From: Rhodobacteraceae bacterium bin131
GTDB lineage: Bacteria > Pseudomonadota > Alphaproteobacteria > Rhodobacterales > Rhodobacteraceae
Direction: 5' to 3'
DNA: 64,000 nt
NCBI GenBank assembly: GCA_002239085.1
Contig: MPNP01000004.1
Location: 1 to 64,000, forward strand
How positions within the stretch are numbered: the first letter of the stretch is position 1; every line of letters starts with the position of its first letter. This document shows positions 27,368-36,160 of this stretch, one piece after another. The notes beneath the pieces are model-generated. The model had not been told where the DNA came from. It did no database searches and saw only the letters and a list, made by a program, of their open reading frames with translations. Made by a program: the position numbers and the translations under genes.

Positions 27368-27390
27368 AAAACCCACCGAAAGTGGTTTTT
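27368..27390 (-). terminator. Probable terminator between lppC and murJ
   Basis: AAAACCCAC (27368-27376) and GTGGTTTT (27382-27389) form a stem with one bulged base. On the minus strand, about 50 bases after lppC, the stem ends in GGGTTTTG; the T-rich side is present on both strands, so it could act bidirectionally. Confidence 0.45.
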
Positions 27391-27436
27391 ATCGGAACGA
27401 GTACGCCAATTCTGACTAATTCCGAACTACATGGGT

Positions 27437-28672
27437 TTAATTGAGTGGTAAATTTTGGATGGGGGCAATTGTCAAGTCCTCTGGTCCATCAATAGAGGGT
27501 TGATTTTGTAAAGTTCGTGGTGCTTGGTCAACAACCACGACTTTACGGTCTTGAATTTTGAATACTGCCAATGAGCGCTTGGTTGTCCCATCTGGATTAA
27601 TTTGAAAGGGGCCGTAGGCGCCGATAAGTTCATCGGTATTTCTAATTTCATTAAGCGTGATTGTGCCATCTTGACCACGTTTTACCAATGCATCAATAAC
27701 GATAATTCCATCATAGGGTATCGCGGCTAATGAATGCGGGGCTTCACCGTAGTAGTACTTATAGCGATTAGAAAATATAGCGGATTGATTAGGATCAAAT
27801 TTTGGAAAAATGCTCTCCTGTAGCCCATTGAGTTGTAATGTAGAACTCGGAGTATCCCATCGTTCTATTCCTGCGACCACGATATCGTTGGTAATTCCAC
27901 GGTCATTGAGTATCTCTAGAATCAGGGGGACCGCACCGGCTGGATTACCAGTAAATAACAATACATCAGGTTTGTCCGCTTCAATAGCGAGAGCAATTTC
28001 TTCAACAGCCTTTAATCCGCCAGGTTGACTATATTCATAGGTGATAGTTTGAATGAGTTCCATGCCGGCGACCTGTGCGGCTTGGGTCAATACTTCAGCT
28101 CCACGAATCTCAGAGATTGTATCTGCTTGTACGATAATCGTGCGTGTATAACCTTGGCTTATTAAGTAATTGACGATTCGTTCAGATGCATTTTCAAATG
28201 TTTGTCCCAATGAAAATACATACCCGCTGGCAATTCGACTGTCATTTGAAAAACTAAACACGGGAATTCGTGAAACATTAGCAAGGGGTGCTATAACTCG
28301 TGTTGAGTCTGAATACAGTGGTCCAAGAATAATATCTGTCCCATCACTGATCGCTTGTTGAGCCGCAATGTACGCATCTTGGGGATTGCCCTTGGTATCA
28401 TAGACATTCAGCACAATAGGACTCGGGCTTACCTGATCTATTGCCATTTGCGTACTCTGTTCAAAAATCCGAGCAAGGTTAGCCGTTTCGGTATCTTCAG
28501 AGCCCATGGGAATTAATAGAGCCACACGAAACTCTTGATTCAACGTATTAGTAGCAGTCTGTGACTGACCACCTCCCTGAGATGGTGATAAATTGTCGCT
28601 ACAGCTTGCCAAAAAAATTGAAAATAAAAGGAACTGAATAACTAAAACGATTCGTTTGAATTGAGTTTGCAA
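27437..28672 (-). CDS. LppC/LpoA-like penicillin-binding protein activator lipoprotein
   Basis: A 411-residue lipoprotein: signal peptide with lipobox L-A-S-C, Cys24 as the lipidated residue. The mature part is a periplasmic-binding-protein fold of the Leu/Ile/Val-binding type ('RVALLIPMGSEDTETANLARIFEQS', seen as VALLIPMGSEDTETANLA), the form alphaproteobacteria carry as 'penicillin-binding protein activator'. In E. coli the relative LpoA activates PBP1A. A short Ser/Gly/Gln linker follows the Cys. rsmI, which often sits divergently beside this gene, is not seen. Activation of peptidoglycan synthesis is inferred from the family. Confidence 0.85.
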   Translation of the reverse strand: MQTQFKRIVLVIQFLLFSIFLASCSDNLSPSQGGGQSQTATNTLNQEFRVALLIPMGSEDTETANLARIFEQSTQMAIDQVSPSPIVLNVYDTKGNPQDAYIAAQQAISDGTDIILGPLYSDSTRVIAPLANVSRIPVFSFSNDSRIASGYVFSLGQTFENASERIVNYLISQGYTRTIIVQADTISEIRGAEVLTQAAQVAGMELIQTITYEYSQPGGLKAVEEIALAIEADKPDVLLFTGNPAGAVPLILEILNDRGITNDIVVAGIERWDTPSSTLQLNGLQESIFPKFDPNQSAIFSNRYKYYYGEAPHSLAAIPYDGIIVIDALVKRGQDGTITLNEIRNTDELIGAYGPFQINPDGTTKRSLAVFKIQDRKVVVVDQAPRTLQNQPSIDGPEDLTIAPIQNLPLN

Positions 28673-28988
28673 TGGTCAAACCTTTGATTGGTTGGAATTA
28701 ATGAAGCCAGAGAGAATCTATATGTATTATGTGAGTTGAATTTTTCAAAAACTATTGTCTGGTTAACTCATTATTACCACTTTTCTATCAAAAAAGTAGT
28801 TTTCCAAGCTCATTTCAACTTTTTCCCATTCTTATTGAGCGATAATCAAGATAAAAGGGTGATTATTCGTGTTTGATTATCTTCCTGTAGGGACAATAAT
28901 CCCAATATGTTGAATGATTAGTCCACAAAAGTAATAAGTTAAAGAAACGAGATGTCACAAGCCCATAATCACGGTGAATCTTCGTGCC
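28673..28988. other. Intergenic region between lppC and hisC-like genes
   Basis: About 315 AT-rich bases with no gene. It should contain the lppC promoter; no distinct element was recognised. Confidence 0.5.
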
Positions 28989-30110
28989 CTAAGTTGTGGC
29001 ATCCAAATACTTTTGAGTGGCCACAGATAGAGCTTCTGGAAAAACCTCCTCCAATAGGACATGGTCCTGTTGTGTTCCCACGGAAATACGAACACATCTG
29101 TCTTGGGGTGCAACAAAAGGCATGCGGACAAAAATATCACGCTGAATCAATTCCTCCAGAAGCATTCGGGCGAATTGACCATCATATCCCCCATCCACAG
29201 CGACGAAATTTGCTGCTGACGGAATAGCTTTCAAATTGTTTGACTCAGCGAGGCGATATATTCTTCCCTTGGACTCATCAGCTTTGCGAATTACATCCGC
29301 AATATTATCTGTATCCAAAAGGGAGGCAATGGCACCGATTTGAGATATTCGGCACATCCCAAAGTGATTACGAACGCGATTAAATCCTCGGATTAACTCT
29401 TCACACCCGATTGCATAACCGATTCTCATGCCTGCCATCCCGTGTGCTTTTGAAAAAGTCCGAAATCTTATAACCCTAGGGTCATTGACATCAACTTTGG
29501 TAATAGCATCAGTCGGTGCAAACTCAATATAAGCTTCATCAAGAACGAGGAGCGTTTCTATGGGTAATTGCTTTACGAAATTTTCAATGCTCTTGCCAAG
29601 ATTCCAAGTTCCCATTGGATTATCTGGATTAGCCAAGTAAACGAGCGCAGGTTTGGTTTCAATTGTTTTCTCAAGCAATAGTTCAAGATTCTCATGGTCA
29701 TCAACATAAGGAACCGTTATCAAATTCCCACCGTACCCAATCACATGATAATTGAATGTGGGGTAGGCTCCATGTGAGGTAACGACTTTATCACCTTGTT
29801 TAACTATCATTCGGACTAAATAACCAAGCAAACCATCTATACCTTCCCCAATGGCAATGTGTGCTGCCGGAACATCAAGCGATTCAGCTAGTACTTCGCG
29901 CAATTCATAATTTTCTGGATCACCATACTGCCAGCTTCCGGAAACTGAATTTTGCATGGCTTCAATTGCCTTTGGAGAAGGTCCAAAGACATTTTCGTTG
30001 GCTCCAATTCTTGCCGCAAAAGCTCGGTGCCTTTTTCGTTCAAGAGCTTCTGGGCCAACGAAAGGAACGGATTGAGGCAAGGTTTCAAATAAGGGATTAA
30101 AATTAAACAT
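28989..30110 (-). CDS. Histidinol-phosphate aminotransferase-like enzyme
   Basis: A 373-residue fold-type I PLP aminotransferase of the HisC class. 'IGANENVFGPSPKAIEAM', 'YLANPDNPMGTW', 'VLDEAYIEF' and the PLP-lysine region 'FRTFSKAHGMAGMRIGYA' are present in order. HisC makes histidinol phosphate, but paralogues also work on phenylalanine/tyrosine precursors. Pfam-level assignment is clear; the exact substrate is not, because no his genes are adjacent. It is divergent from the methyltransferase gene. Confidence 0.85.
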   Translation of the reverse strand: MFNFNPLFETLPQSVPFVGPEALERKRHRAFAARIGANENVFGPSPKAIEAMQNSVSGSWQYGDPENYELREVLAESLDVPAAHIAIGEGIDGLLGYLVRMIVKQGDKVVTSHGAYPTFNYHVIGYGGNLITVPYVDDHENLELLLEKTIETKPALVYLANPDNPMGTWNLGKSIENFVKQLPIETLLVLDEAYIEFAPTDAITKVDVNDPRVIRFRTFSKAHGMAGMRIGYAIGCEELIRGFNRVRNHFGMCRISQIGAIASLLDTDNIADVIRKADESKGRIYRLAESNNLKAIPSAANFVAVDGGYDGQFARMLLEELIQRDIFVRMPFVAPQDRCVRISVGTQQDHVLLEEVFPEALSVATQKYLDATT

Positions 30111-30412
30111 TAGCCGATCAAATTCCTTAAATTATGAGCACGTTAAACAGAGCTTATATTAGTTATTAGTCATTTAATACCCAGCAACCTTTTGCTAGAT
30201 TTTGAGTTGTCAACTTATTCAAAGGTTATAACTTCCAGAAAATTTCAAATCTCATGACAAAAGTTTAGGGAAATATTCATGAGTAAATTTTGTGAATTAG
30301 TTGGTCGTGACAATCACAGAATATCAAATACCTTTGACCAAATGACTGATTTGGTTTTGGGTATGAATAACAACCGGTTGACTTATTAAGAGTTGACCAA
30401 ATAGGAGAGAAC
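30111..30412. promoter_or_regulatory. Divergent promoter region with TTGACCAAAT repeats
   Basis: The region between the hisC-like and methyltransferase genes has TTGACCAAAT at 30334-30343 and again at 30393-30402. The first copy also forms a perfect hairpin ACCAAAT (30337-30343)/ATTTGGT (30349-30355). The second copy lies just before the ribosome site (AGGAGAG) of the methyltransferase gene. The arrangement would suit an autoregulatory operator, as in many solitary or restriction-linked methyltransferases. Confidence 0.4.
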
Positions 30413-31324
30413 ATGAATGAAATTACAAAAGTCAAATTTACACGCAGGGATTTAAGCGAGGATTTAAATAAAGAAAGAAAAGTAATTAACAGAAAATCTA
30501 AAGAGTTGATCAGAGGAAAATACTTTTACGCAAAGGATCACAAATTTAGCAAAGAAAATAATCAATTGCCTAGAGACTATTTAAATCAGATAGTTTGTGC
30601 TGATAGTTTAGAAACCCTTAAGAGGTTACCAAACAATTGCATTGATTTAGTTTTTACTTCCCCGCCATATAATTTTGGCCTAGATTACCAAGAAGATGCC
30701 GATGAGGATTCTATAGATTGGCAAAGTTATATTGATAATTTGTTTGCTATTTTAGGTGAGTGCATTAGGGTATTAAAGCATGGAGGGAGGTTGATTATTA
30801 ACATTCAACCTTTGTTCTCCGATTATATCCCATTACACCACATAATTTCCAATTTTATCACCAGTAAAAAACTTATTTGGAAAGGTGAGATCATTTGGGA
30901 GAAAAATAATTACAACTGTAAATATACTGCTTGGGGCAGTTGGAAAAGCCCTTCAAGTCCATACCTAAAATATTCTTGGGAGTTTATAGAAGTTTTTTGT
31001 AAAGGTGATCTGAAAAAATTAAATCTCGCAGAGAACATAGATATTTCAGGAGATGATTTTAAAAATTGGGTGTATGCTAAATGGTCAATTGCACCAGAAA
31101 GAAAAATGAAAGAATTTGGTCATCCAGCAATGTTTCCAGAGGCACTAGCCAGAAGGGTATTACAGTTATTCAGTTTTAAGAACGATATAGTATTGGATCC
31201 ATTTAATGGTGTGGGAACTACTTGCTTAACTGCCAAAAAGTTTAATCGAAATTATCTTGGTATAGACATATCTCAACGATATTGTGATGTTGCCAAAACT
31301 AGGGTGAATGGTATTCTGCTTTAA
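30413..31324 (+). CDS. Solitary DNA methyltransferase, beta class (N4-cytosine or N6-adenine)
   Basis: A 303-residue SAM-dependent DNA methyltransferase. The catalytic motif TSPPYN is at residues 82-87 and precedes the SAM-binding motif DPFNGVGTT at 262-270, the order that defines the beta class. SPPY in place of DPPY is more usual for N4-cytosine methylation. It lacks the C-terminal domain of CcrM, so it is not the cell-cycle GANTC enzyme. No cognate restriction gene is visible; only a small broken ORF follows. The gene is AT rich and Lys/Asn rich compared with its neighbours, which suggests acquisition by transfer. The target sequence cannot be predicted. Confidence 0.9.
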   Translation: MNEITKVKFTRRDLSEDLNKERKVINRKSKELIRGKYFYAKDHKFSKENNQLPRDYLNQIVCADSLETLKRLPNNCIDLVFTSPPYNFGLDYQEDADEDSIDWQSYIDNLFAILGECIRVLKHGGRLIINIQPLFSDYIPLHHIISNFITSKKLIWKGEIIWEKNNYNCKYTAWGSWKSPSSPYLKYSWEFIEVFCKGDLKKLNLAENIDISGDDFKNWVYAKWSIAPERKMKEFGHPAMFPEALARRVLQLFSFKNDIVLDPFNGVGTTCLTAKKFNRNYLGIDISQRYCDVAKTRVNGILL

Positions 31325-31411
31325 AATGAATATCACCTTAATTTTTTATTGCGCTATTAACAATTTAAAAAATTATTAGCCCCAACTTTATAACAATTAT
31401 AAGAACAAAAT

Positions 31412-31609
31412 ATGAAAAACAAAAAGAAAATTGAGAAAATACCAATCAAACTTCCCGGTCATAAACACCCACCATCATTGAAAGAAATAAGGGAATAAAT
31501 AAACATACCAAGAACACCAGACAAACTGGCAAAGCTACTGGTTAAGGACTACGAAATTGAATACGATAAAGAAGAAGGTTCTGAGGGAAGATGTCACTCA
31601 CGTATATAA
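31412..31609 (+). pseudogene. Small broken ORF, possibly HicA-like toxin remnant
   Basis: One reading frame gives 28 codons (from ATG 31412 to TAA at 31496-31498) and then, without a shift, a further 36 codons to TAA at 31609. The second part, with 'PRTPDKLAKLLVKDY' and 'YDKEEGSEGRCH', is loosely like the start of HicA mRNA interferases (K-L-L then G-S-H), with the catalytic His position replaced by Glu. The similarity is weak. If real, this was a toxin next to the methyltransferase, now disabled. The rest of 31325-31778 has nothing I can name. Confidence 0.25.
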
Positions 31610-31778
31610 TTCCTAAAATTCTCCTATTTGACAAACCTTAAAATGCTTAAAAGTTCTTTCATTTTCATTGGTCAATACATTTTAGAATGCCTTTTCTTTC
31701 TTGTCTTTCTGTGTTAGTTCTAGCTTAGACAAAGCCATTCCAACGAAGCTTCTTAAGTATTTGTTTGGTTCATTGTGC

Positions 31779-33404
31779 TTAATCCGAGGCTAACATTTCA
31801 AAAAGTATTGCGACGGCTTCCGCTCCCGGATCGTTATAACCAGCTAGGTTAGCTGCTCCAACATAACTCGCCCGTCCTGCTTTTGCATTGGTAATTGCAG
31901 CAGTCTTATCGGCCCCATTACGAGCCGCAGAAGCAGCCTTACCAATGCCATGATGTTCCAAGACTTTAAGAGCGGGTTCCAAAGCATCAATCATGGTTCG
32001 ATCACCTGCCTGTGCACCACCAACCTGCTTGATGCGCTCAAGTCCATCAATCAAGGATTGAGAAATGTTTTTCCCGCTCGTCAAAGAGTCACCTGTTGCG
32101 GCAAAGAAAATTGCCAGTAAAACGCCTGATGAGCCTCCCATACTTTCGCTGAGCACTTGACTAATTGCTTGGAACAGTTGTCCATGATCAGCCAGTGGCA
32201 GAACATCTATTTTGGCCTGCAACGACTTTGCCGCCGTTCCCAAGGTGCTTCCTGTGTCTCCATCTCCAGATTTGGCATCTAGGGCGTTTAACTCGGCCTC
32301 ACTTTCGGTGAATAACTTACAGCACTTGGCAATCAATTCACGTGTTGGATGATGGATGGAAGGATTAAAATGAGTGGGAGAAAGGTCCTCTGGAAGAGGG
32401 TTTACTTCAACAGAAGTCGCTTGAAAATAACCGGGCCAAGCATGCGGGCCAACCGGTAACTTCAGAGCCTCAAGGTCACTTATTGAAGGAGAAAATAACG
32501 AAACAGAAAAGCCTCGCATATCCAGTGAAGTCATAAGCGGAGAAGGGGCAATCACCCCTTGGATTCTCGGCCCCATTCTTGAACACATTAATGCATTTGT
32601 CAGAATTCCCATCTCAATTGGTGTACACCCTCCAAGGTTGTTGAGTAATGCAACTAATTGTCCCTTCTGTGCATGAGGTTCCAGACGGTCAATGACCAAA
32701 TCCATAGCCGCTGAAGCTGTAGAAAATGAAACTTGTTCAATCCCGGGCTCCCCATGAATACCTAAACCCAATTCAGCCATACCTGGTTCTATCCGATTTT
32801 CTTTAGGAAACCCCGGAACTGTACAAGTATCAAGAGACATTCCAATTGTTGATACAGTTTGAGCTATGCGCTCAGCCACATCGGCAATTTGATCTAAGTT
32901 AGCACCTGTTGATGCCATTGCCCCGGCAATTTTGTGAATAAATAATGCCCCTGCAACTCCCCTTGGTTGCGGAAGTTCTGGTAACGCCACATCGTCGCCC
33001 ACCACAACCATCCGGACTTTATAACCCAAAGCTCTAGCCCGCTCGGCGGCAAGGCCAAAATTAAGACGGTCACCCGTATAATTTTTGACAATAAGTAAAC
33101 ACCCCGGCGAACCCGTGACGGAAAGAATTCCTGCTAGCACAGCCGCAACTGAAGGGGAAGCAAACACCTCACCACACACCGCGGCTGTAAGCATCCCATT
33201 ACCGACAAATCCTGTATGGCTAGGTTCATGGCCTGAACCTCCTCCCGAAACAAGGGCAACACCAGATTTATCCCAATCTTTTCGGGCAACCACTTTGATA
33301 TGTGGGTATCCATCAAGTCGGTATAATTTACCTTCTGAGATACGTAACATTCCATCAATTGCCTCAGTTACGACTGAATTTCTATCGTTTATGAACTGGT
33401 TCAT
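31779..33404 (-). CDS. Dihydroxyacetone kinase, ATP-dependent (DhaK-DhaL fused)
   Basis: Phosphorylates dihydroxyacetone (and glyceraldehyde) to enter glycolysis at the triose stage. In 541 residues it contains the DAK1 domain, with 'SGGGSGHEPSHTGFVG' and the covalent substrate-binding His217 in GLGIHGEPG, followed by the DAK2/DhaL domain with the nucleotide-metal motif DAKSGDGDTGS. Fused DAK uses ATP and needs no PTS partner. It is the last gene of an eight-gene leftward importer operon, 10 bases after an ATPase gene, with ribosome site AGGAG. The context argues that the imported substrate is converted to, or is, dihydroxyacetone. Confidence 0.93.
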   Translation of the reverse strand: MNQFINDRNSVVTEAIDGMLRISEGKLYRLDGYPHIKVVARKDWDKSGVALVSGGGSGHEPSHTGFVGNGMLTAAVCGEVFASPSVAAVLAGILSVTGSPGCLLIVKNYTGDRLNFGLAAERARALGYKVRMVVVGDDVALPELPQPRGVAGALFIHKIAGAMASTGANLDQIADVAERIAQTVSTIGMSLDTCTVPGFPKENRIEPGMAELGLGIHGEPGIEQVSFSTASAAMDLVIDRLEPHAQKGQLVALLNNLGGCTPIEMGILTNALMCSRMGPRIQGVIAPSPLMTSLDMRGFSVSLFSPSISDLEALKLPVGPHAWPGYFQATSVEVNPLPEDLSPTHFNPSIHHPTRELIAKCCKLFTESEAELNALDAKSGDGDTGSTLGTAAKSLQAKIDVLPLADHGQLFQAISQVLSESMGGSSGVLLAIFFAATGDSLTSGKNISQSLIDGLERIKQVGGAQAGDRTMIDALEPALKVLEHHGIGKAASAARNGADKTAAITNAKAGRASYVGAANLAGYNDPGAEAVAILFEMLASD

Positions 33405-33414
33405 TAGTTACTCC

Positions 33415-34410
33415 TTATCTAACACGATTACCTGAGCTATCAAAAAACAATGGATTTTGGGGTTGAATTAGGACATGTTCACCCGGCTTGAGCGCTGAAT
33501 ACATGTCTGTGAGGGAAACAAGTTTGTGTCCTTCAATTTCAAGGTGGAGTTGAGTCTGGTCACCGAGATGTTCCAAACGAGTCACCTTTGCCGGTTTTCC
33601 CTCTCCTTGCTTTATGTGTTCTGGTCTTAAGCCGATCATCGCTGCACCAGCTGGAGCACCAGGAAATAAATGTGCCGGGAGAGCATTTATTCGAGGAAGG
33701 CCCAGCCGCCCGCCAACATACAGGCTAATTGGATTTTCATAAATTTCACGCGGGGATCCAACTTGAACTAACCGCCCCTCCTCAAGCACACCTATTGTAT
33801 TAGCCATAGTCATAGCTTCAATTTGATCATGAGTTACATAAAGAATTGTTGCTCCAAGTTGCACTTGGATTCGTTTCAACTCAACCCGCAAATCAGAGCG
33901 CAATTTGGCGTCAAGTGAGCTTAAAGGTTCATCCATCAAATAAATTGAAGGATTTCGAACCAAAGCCCGACCAATAGAAACGCGCTGCATCTCGCCACCC
34001 GATAATTCTGTTGTTCGATTATCAAGTTTATGAACAATTTGAAGAACTTCAGCAATTTCGTTAATCTTCTTATGGATTTGATCCTCTGGGGTTTTGAGCA
34101 AGGGCGAGCGGAGCGGAAAAGATAGATTTTCACGAACCGTCAAATGCGGGTAGAGTGAGTATTGCTGAAATACCATCGCCACATTACGCATAGCTGGTAT
34201 CTCGTAAGTTACGTCCTGTTCATCAATGAGTACCGAACCCTTGTCAGGACGTTCAAGGCCTGAAATCAGTCGTAAGGTTGTTGTTTTACCAGCACCAGTT
34301 GGCCCCAGTAAGACGATAAACTCCCCATCAGAAATACTTATAGATACATCGCTTACCGCTTCAATCTGGCCGAATGATTTGAATATATTGCGTAATTCAA
34401 CTTGAGACAT
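33415..34410 (-). CDS. CUT1 importer ATPase 2 (GlpT-like)
   Basis: An ABC ATPase of the MalK/UgpC class with C-terminal TOBE-type regulatory domain. Walker A is GPTGAGKTT (Thr in place of the usual Ser), the signature is LSGGEMQR and Walker B is YLMDEPLSSLD. I start it at ATG 34410, giving 331 residues; an earlier ATG at 34428 would overlap the previous gene by 14 bases. Two different ATPase genes side by side are characteristic of the rhizobial GlpST glycerol importer, and this one corresponds to GlpT. It probably pairs with the next upstream ATPase as a heterodimer. Confidence 0.87.
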   Translation of the reverse strand: MSQVELRNIFKSFGQIEAVSDVSISISDGEFIVLLGPTGAGKTTTLRLISGLERPDKGSVLIDEQDVTYEIPAMRNVAMVFQQYSLYPHLTVRENLSFPLRSPLLKTPEDQIHKKINEIAEVLQIVHKLDNRTTELSGGEMQRVSIGRALVRNPSIYLMDEPLSSLDAKLRSDLRVELKRIQVQLGATILYVTHDQIEAMTMANTIGVLEEGRLVQVGSPREIYENPISLYVGGRLGLPRINALPAHLFPGAPAGAAMIGLRPEHIKQGEGKPAKVTRLEHLGDQTQLHLEIEGHKLVSLTDMYSALKPGEHVLIQPQNPLFFDSSGNRVR

Positions 34411-34414
34411 TTGT

Positions 34415-35500
34415 TTATGTCGTTTCAAGACTAGGCATACTTAATGACCGTCCCGTATCACAATCAAACAAGGCAACCGCTTCTTCACGAAAGCTTAAAC
34501 CGACGATTTCACCCTCCCGAACTTTATCCTTGGCGGGCAATCGCGCTTTAAGGGGGCCATTTGATGTCAAAAGGGTAACGATTTGAGTCGTACCAAGATA
34601 CTCGGTTGTTTCCACTTGCCCCTTATATGCTGATTGATCATTAAACGATACGTTTTCAGGACGAACTCCGAGAGCAAGAGAACCTTCAGCGGCTTGTCCA
34701 AGCGGGCGTATTCCGATTTCTTGGCCTTCAAGATTTAAACGCGTTATTCCCGCTTCTAGCTTTGCCGAAAATAATAGGAAGTTCATTGGGGGAAAGCCAA
34801 TGAAGTCAGCAACGAACATCGTTGCGGGATACTCATAGATTTCCTGCGGAGTGCCGAACTGTTCAATTACGCCCTGATTCATTACCACAATCCGATCACC
34901 CATTTGCATTGCTTCGCGTTGGTCATGGGTTACGTAAACAGTTGTTGCTCCCATCCGGTCATGGAGTTCGCGCAATTCTCCTGACATATGCTCTCTGAAT
35001 TCGGCATCCAAAGCTCCGAGGGGCTCGTCCATTAAAAAGCATTTTGGTTGCCTGACAATAGCTCGCCCTAAAGCAACTCGTTGTCTATCCCCGCCGGACA
35101 ATCCGCTGACGGGACGATCTAAAATTTCTTCTATCCCCAGTATCTTGGCTACCTCAAGAACTTTTTGATTGACATCAGTCCTGTTCATTCCTTGGCTGAT
35201 GAGGGGATAACTGATATTTTTGCGAACATTCATATGGGGATACAGTGCAAACATCTGGAATACAAAGGCAATGTCTCGTCGGCTTGCAGGTCGTCGGCTG
35301 ACTTCTTCACCATCAATCAAAATTTCGCCTGAGGTCGGTAACTCAAGCCCTGCAATCATTCGCAGGGTCGTCGTCTTACCACATCCCGAAGGTCCTAGAA
35401 GCATGAAGAACTCGCCATCAGCGACAGTAAATGAGGATGATTCAACTGCTGTAAAGTCGCCAAACTCCTTGCGCAATTTGCGGATGATAATTTCTGCCAT
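34415..35500 (-). CDS. CUT1 importer ATPase 1 (GlpS-like)
   Basis: An ABC ATPase of 361 residues: Walker A GPSGCGKTT, signature LSGGDRQR (Asp in place of Gln/Glu), Walker B FLMDEPLGALD, and a TOBE-like C-terminal domain ('ALGVRPENVSF'). With the following ATPase it forms a heterodimeric pair like GlpS/GlpT. It follows the methylglyoxal synthase gene by 29 bases in the same operon. Confidence 0.87.
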   Translation of the reverse strand: MAEIIIRKLRKEFGDFTAVESSSFTVADGEFFMLLGPSGCGKTTTLRMIAGLELPTSGEILIDGEEVSRRPASRRDIAFVFQMFALYPHMNVRKNISYPLISQGMNRTDVNQKVLEVAKILGIEEILDRPVSGLSGGDRQRVALGRAIVRQPKCFLMDEPLGALDAEFREHMSGELRELHDRMGATTVYVTHDQREAMQMGDRIVVMNQGVIEQFGTPQEIYEYPATMFVADFIGFPPMNFLLFSAKLEAGITRLNLEGQEIGIRPLGQAAEGSLALGVRPENVSFNDQSAYKGQVETTEYLGTTQIVTLLTSNGPLKARLPAKDKVREGEIVGLSFREEAVALFDCDTGRSLSMPSLETT

Positions 35501-35529
35501 TAGAGGGTCACTTTTGGAAATAGTCCTTT

Positions 35530-35955
35530 CTACATCACGCTTGAAAGGGCTGATACTTCTGACGGTCGCCTGAACAGGTCAGACAAAATAACATAGTCAG
35601 CGGTCGCGCGATTGCATGCGATGACGGTTTGTTGTAGGGTGGAGATTCTTAAAAGTGCCTTCACATCAACATCATGTGGCATGGAGGAAAGAGGGTCAGT
35701 AAAGAAAAATAAAATATCAATTTCACCTTCAACGATCATGGCACCTAGCTGCTGGTCGCCGCCAAGTGGGCCGCTTTTGAGTAAATTAATTTTAAGACCC
35801 GTTGCTTCGGTCACTTGATTCCCGGTTGTACCTGTTGCCCATAGCAAGTGAGGTTCTAGGCGTTTGATGTGGTGTTTTGACCAAGCAATCATTTCAGCTT
35901 TCTTTTGGTCATGAGCTACCAAAGCGATGCGTTTTTGATTCGGTCGTTGTGGCAT
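35530..35955 (-). CDS. mgsA: Methylglyoxal synthase
   Basis: Converts dihydroxyacetone phosphate to methylglyoxal and phosphate. The 141-residue protein keeps the family landmarks: 'ALVAHDQKK' at the start, the phosphate-binding 'ATGTTG', 'SGPLGGDQQLGAMI', and 'FFTDPLSSMPHDVDVKALLRI' (seen here as FTDPLSSMPHDVDVKALLR) with the catalytic Asp residues. It lies inside the importer operon, between the small membrane protein gene and the first ATPase gene. Its product is the direct one of the DHA kinase's product, so it is probably an overflow valve that recycles phosphate when DHAP accumulates. No glyoxalase gene is in the window. Confidence 0.93.
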   Translation of the reverse strand: MPQRPNQKRIALVAHDQKKAEMIAWSKHHIKRLEPHLLWATGTTGNQVTEATGLKINLLKSGPLGGDQQLGAMIVEGEIDILFFFTDPLSSMPHDVDVKALLRISTLQQTVIACNRATADYVILSDLFRRPSEVSALSSVM

Positions 35956-35968
35956 TTTAGTATCTTAT

Positions 35969-36160
35969 TTATTCTTTGGGAAAATGACTGACGATGATAA
36001 ACATTACGGTACCGATTAACGTGATCAGGAAAGACCATGTGTAAGCCCAAAGCAAATAGGGTTGCATCAGCATAAACACACCGCAGGCAATGATAACGGA
36101 TGCAACCAGCTCCCAAGCACCACGTTTAAAGTGCTTTAATTCATGCCAAAAACGATTCAT
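35969..36160 (-). CDS. Small two-TM membrane protein of the importer operon
   Basis: A 63-residue protein from ATG 36160, whose start overlaps the permease stop in ATGA. It has a basic N-terminus (HELKHFKRGAWE) and two hydrophobic segments ('LVASVIIACGVFMLMQPYLL' in essence, then 'TWSFLITLIGTVMFIIVSHF'), and ends in HFPKE. The translational coupling and its position suggest an accessory subunit of the permease, comparable to the small membrane protein of rhizobial glycerol importers, although I see no sequence match to that family. A longer reading from 36271 would overlap the permease gene by more than 100 bases and is not credible. Confidence 0.75.
   Translation of the reverse strand: MNRFWHELKHFKRGAWELVASVIIACGVFMLMQPYLLWAYTWSFLITLIGTVMFIIVSHFPKE

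Noticed and set aside
28952..29227. 91-codon plus-strand ORF
   Set aside because: Lies almost entirely opposite the hisC-like gene; a shadow frame.
30413..31324. Calling the methyltransferase CcrM
   Set aside because: It has TSPPYN in place of DPPYN, is shorter, and lacks the C-terminal domain of CcrM.
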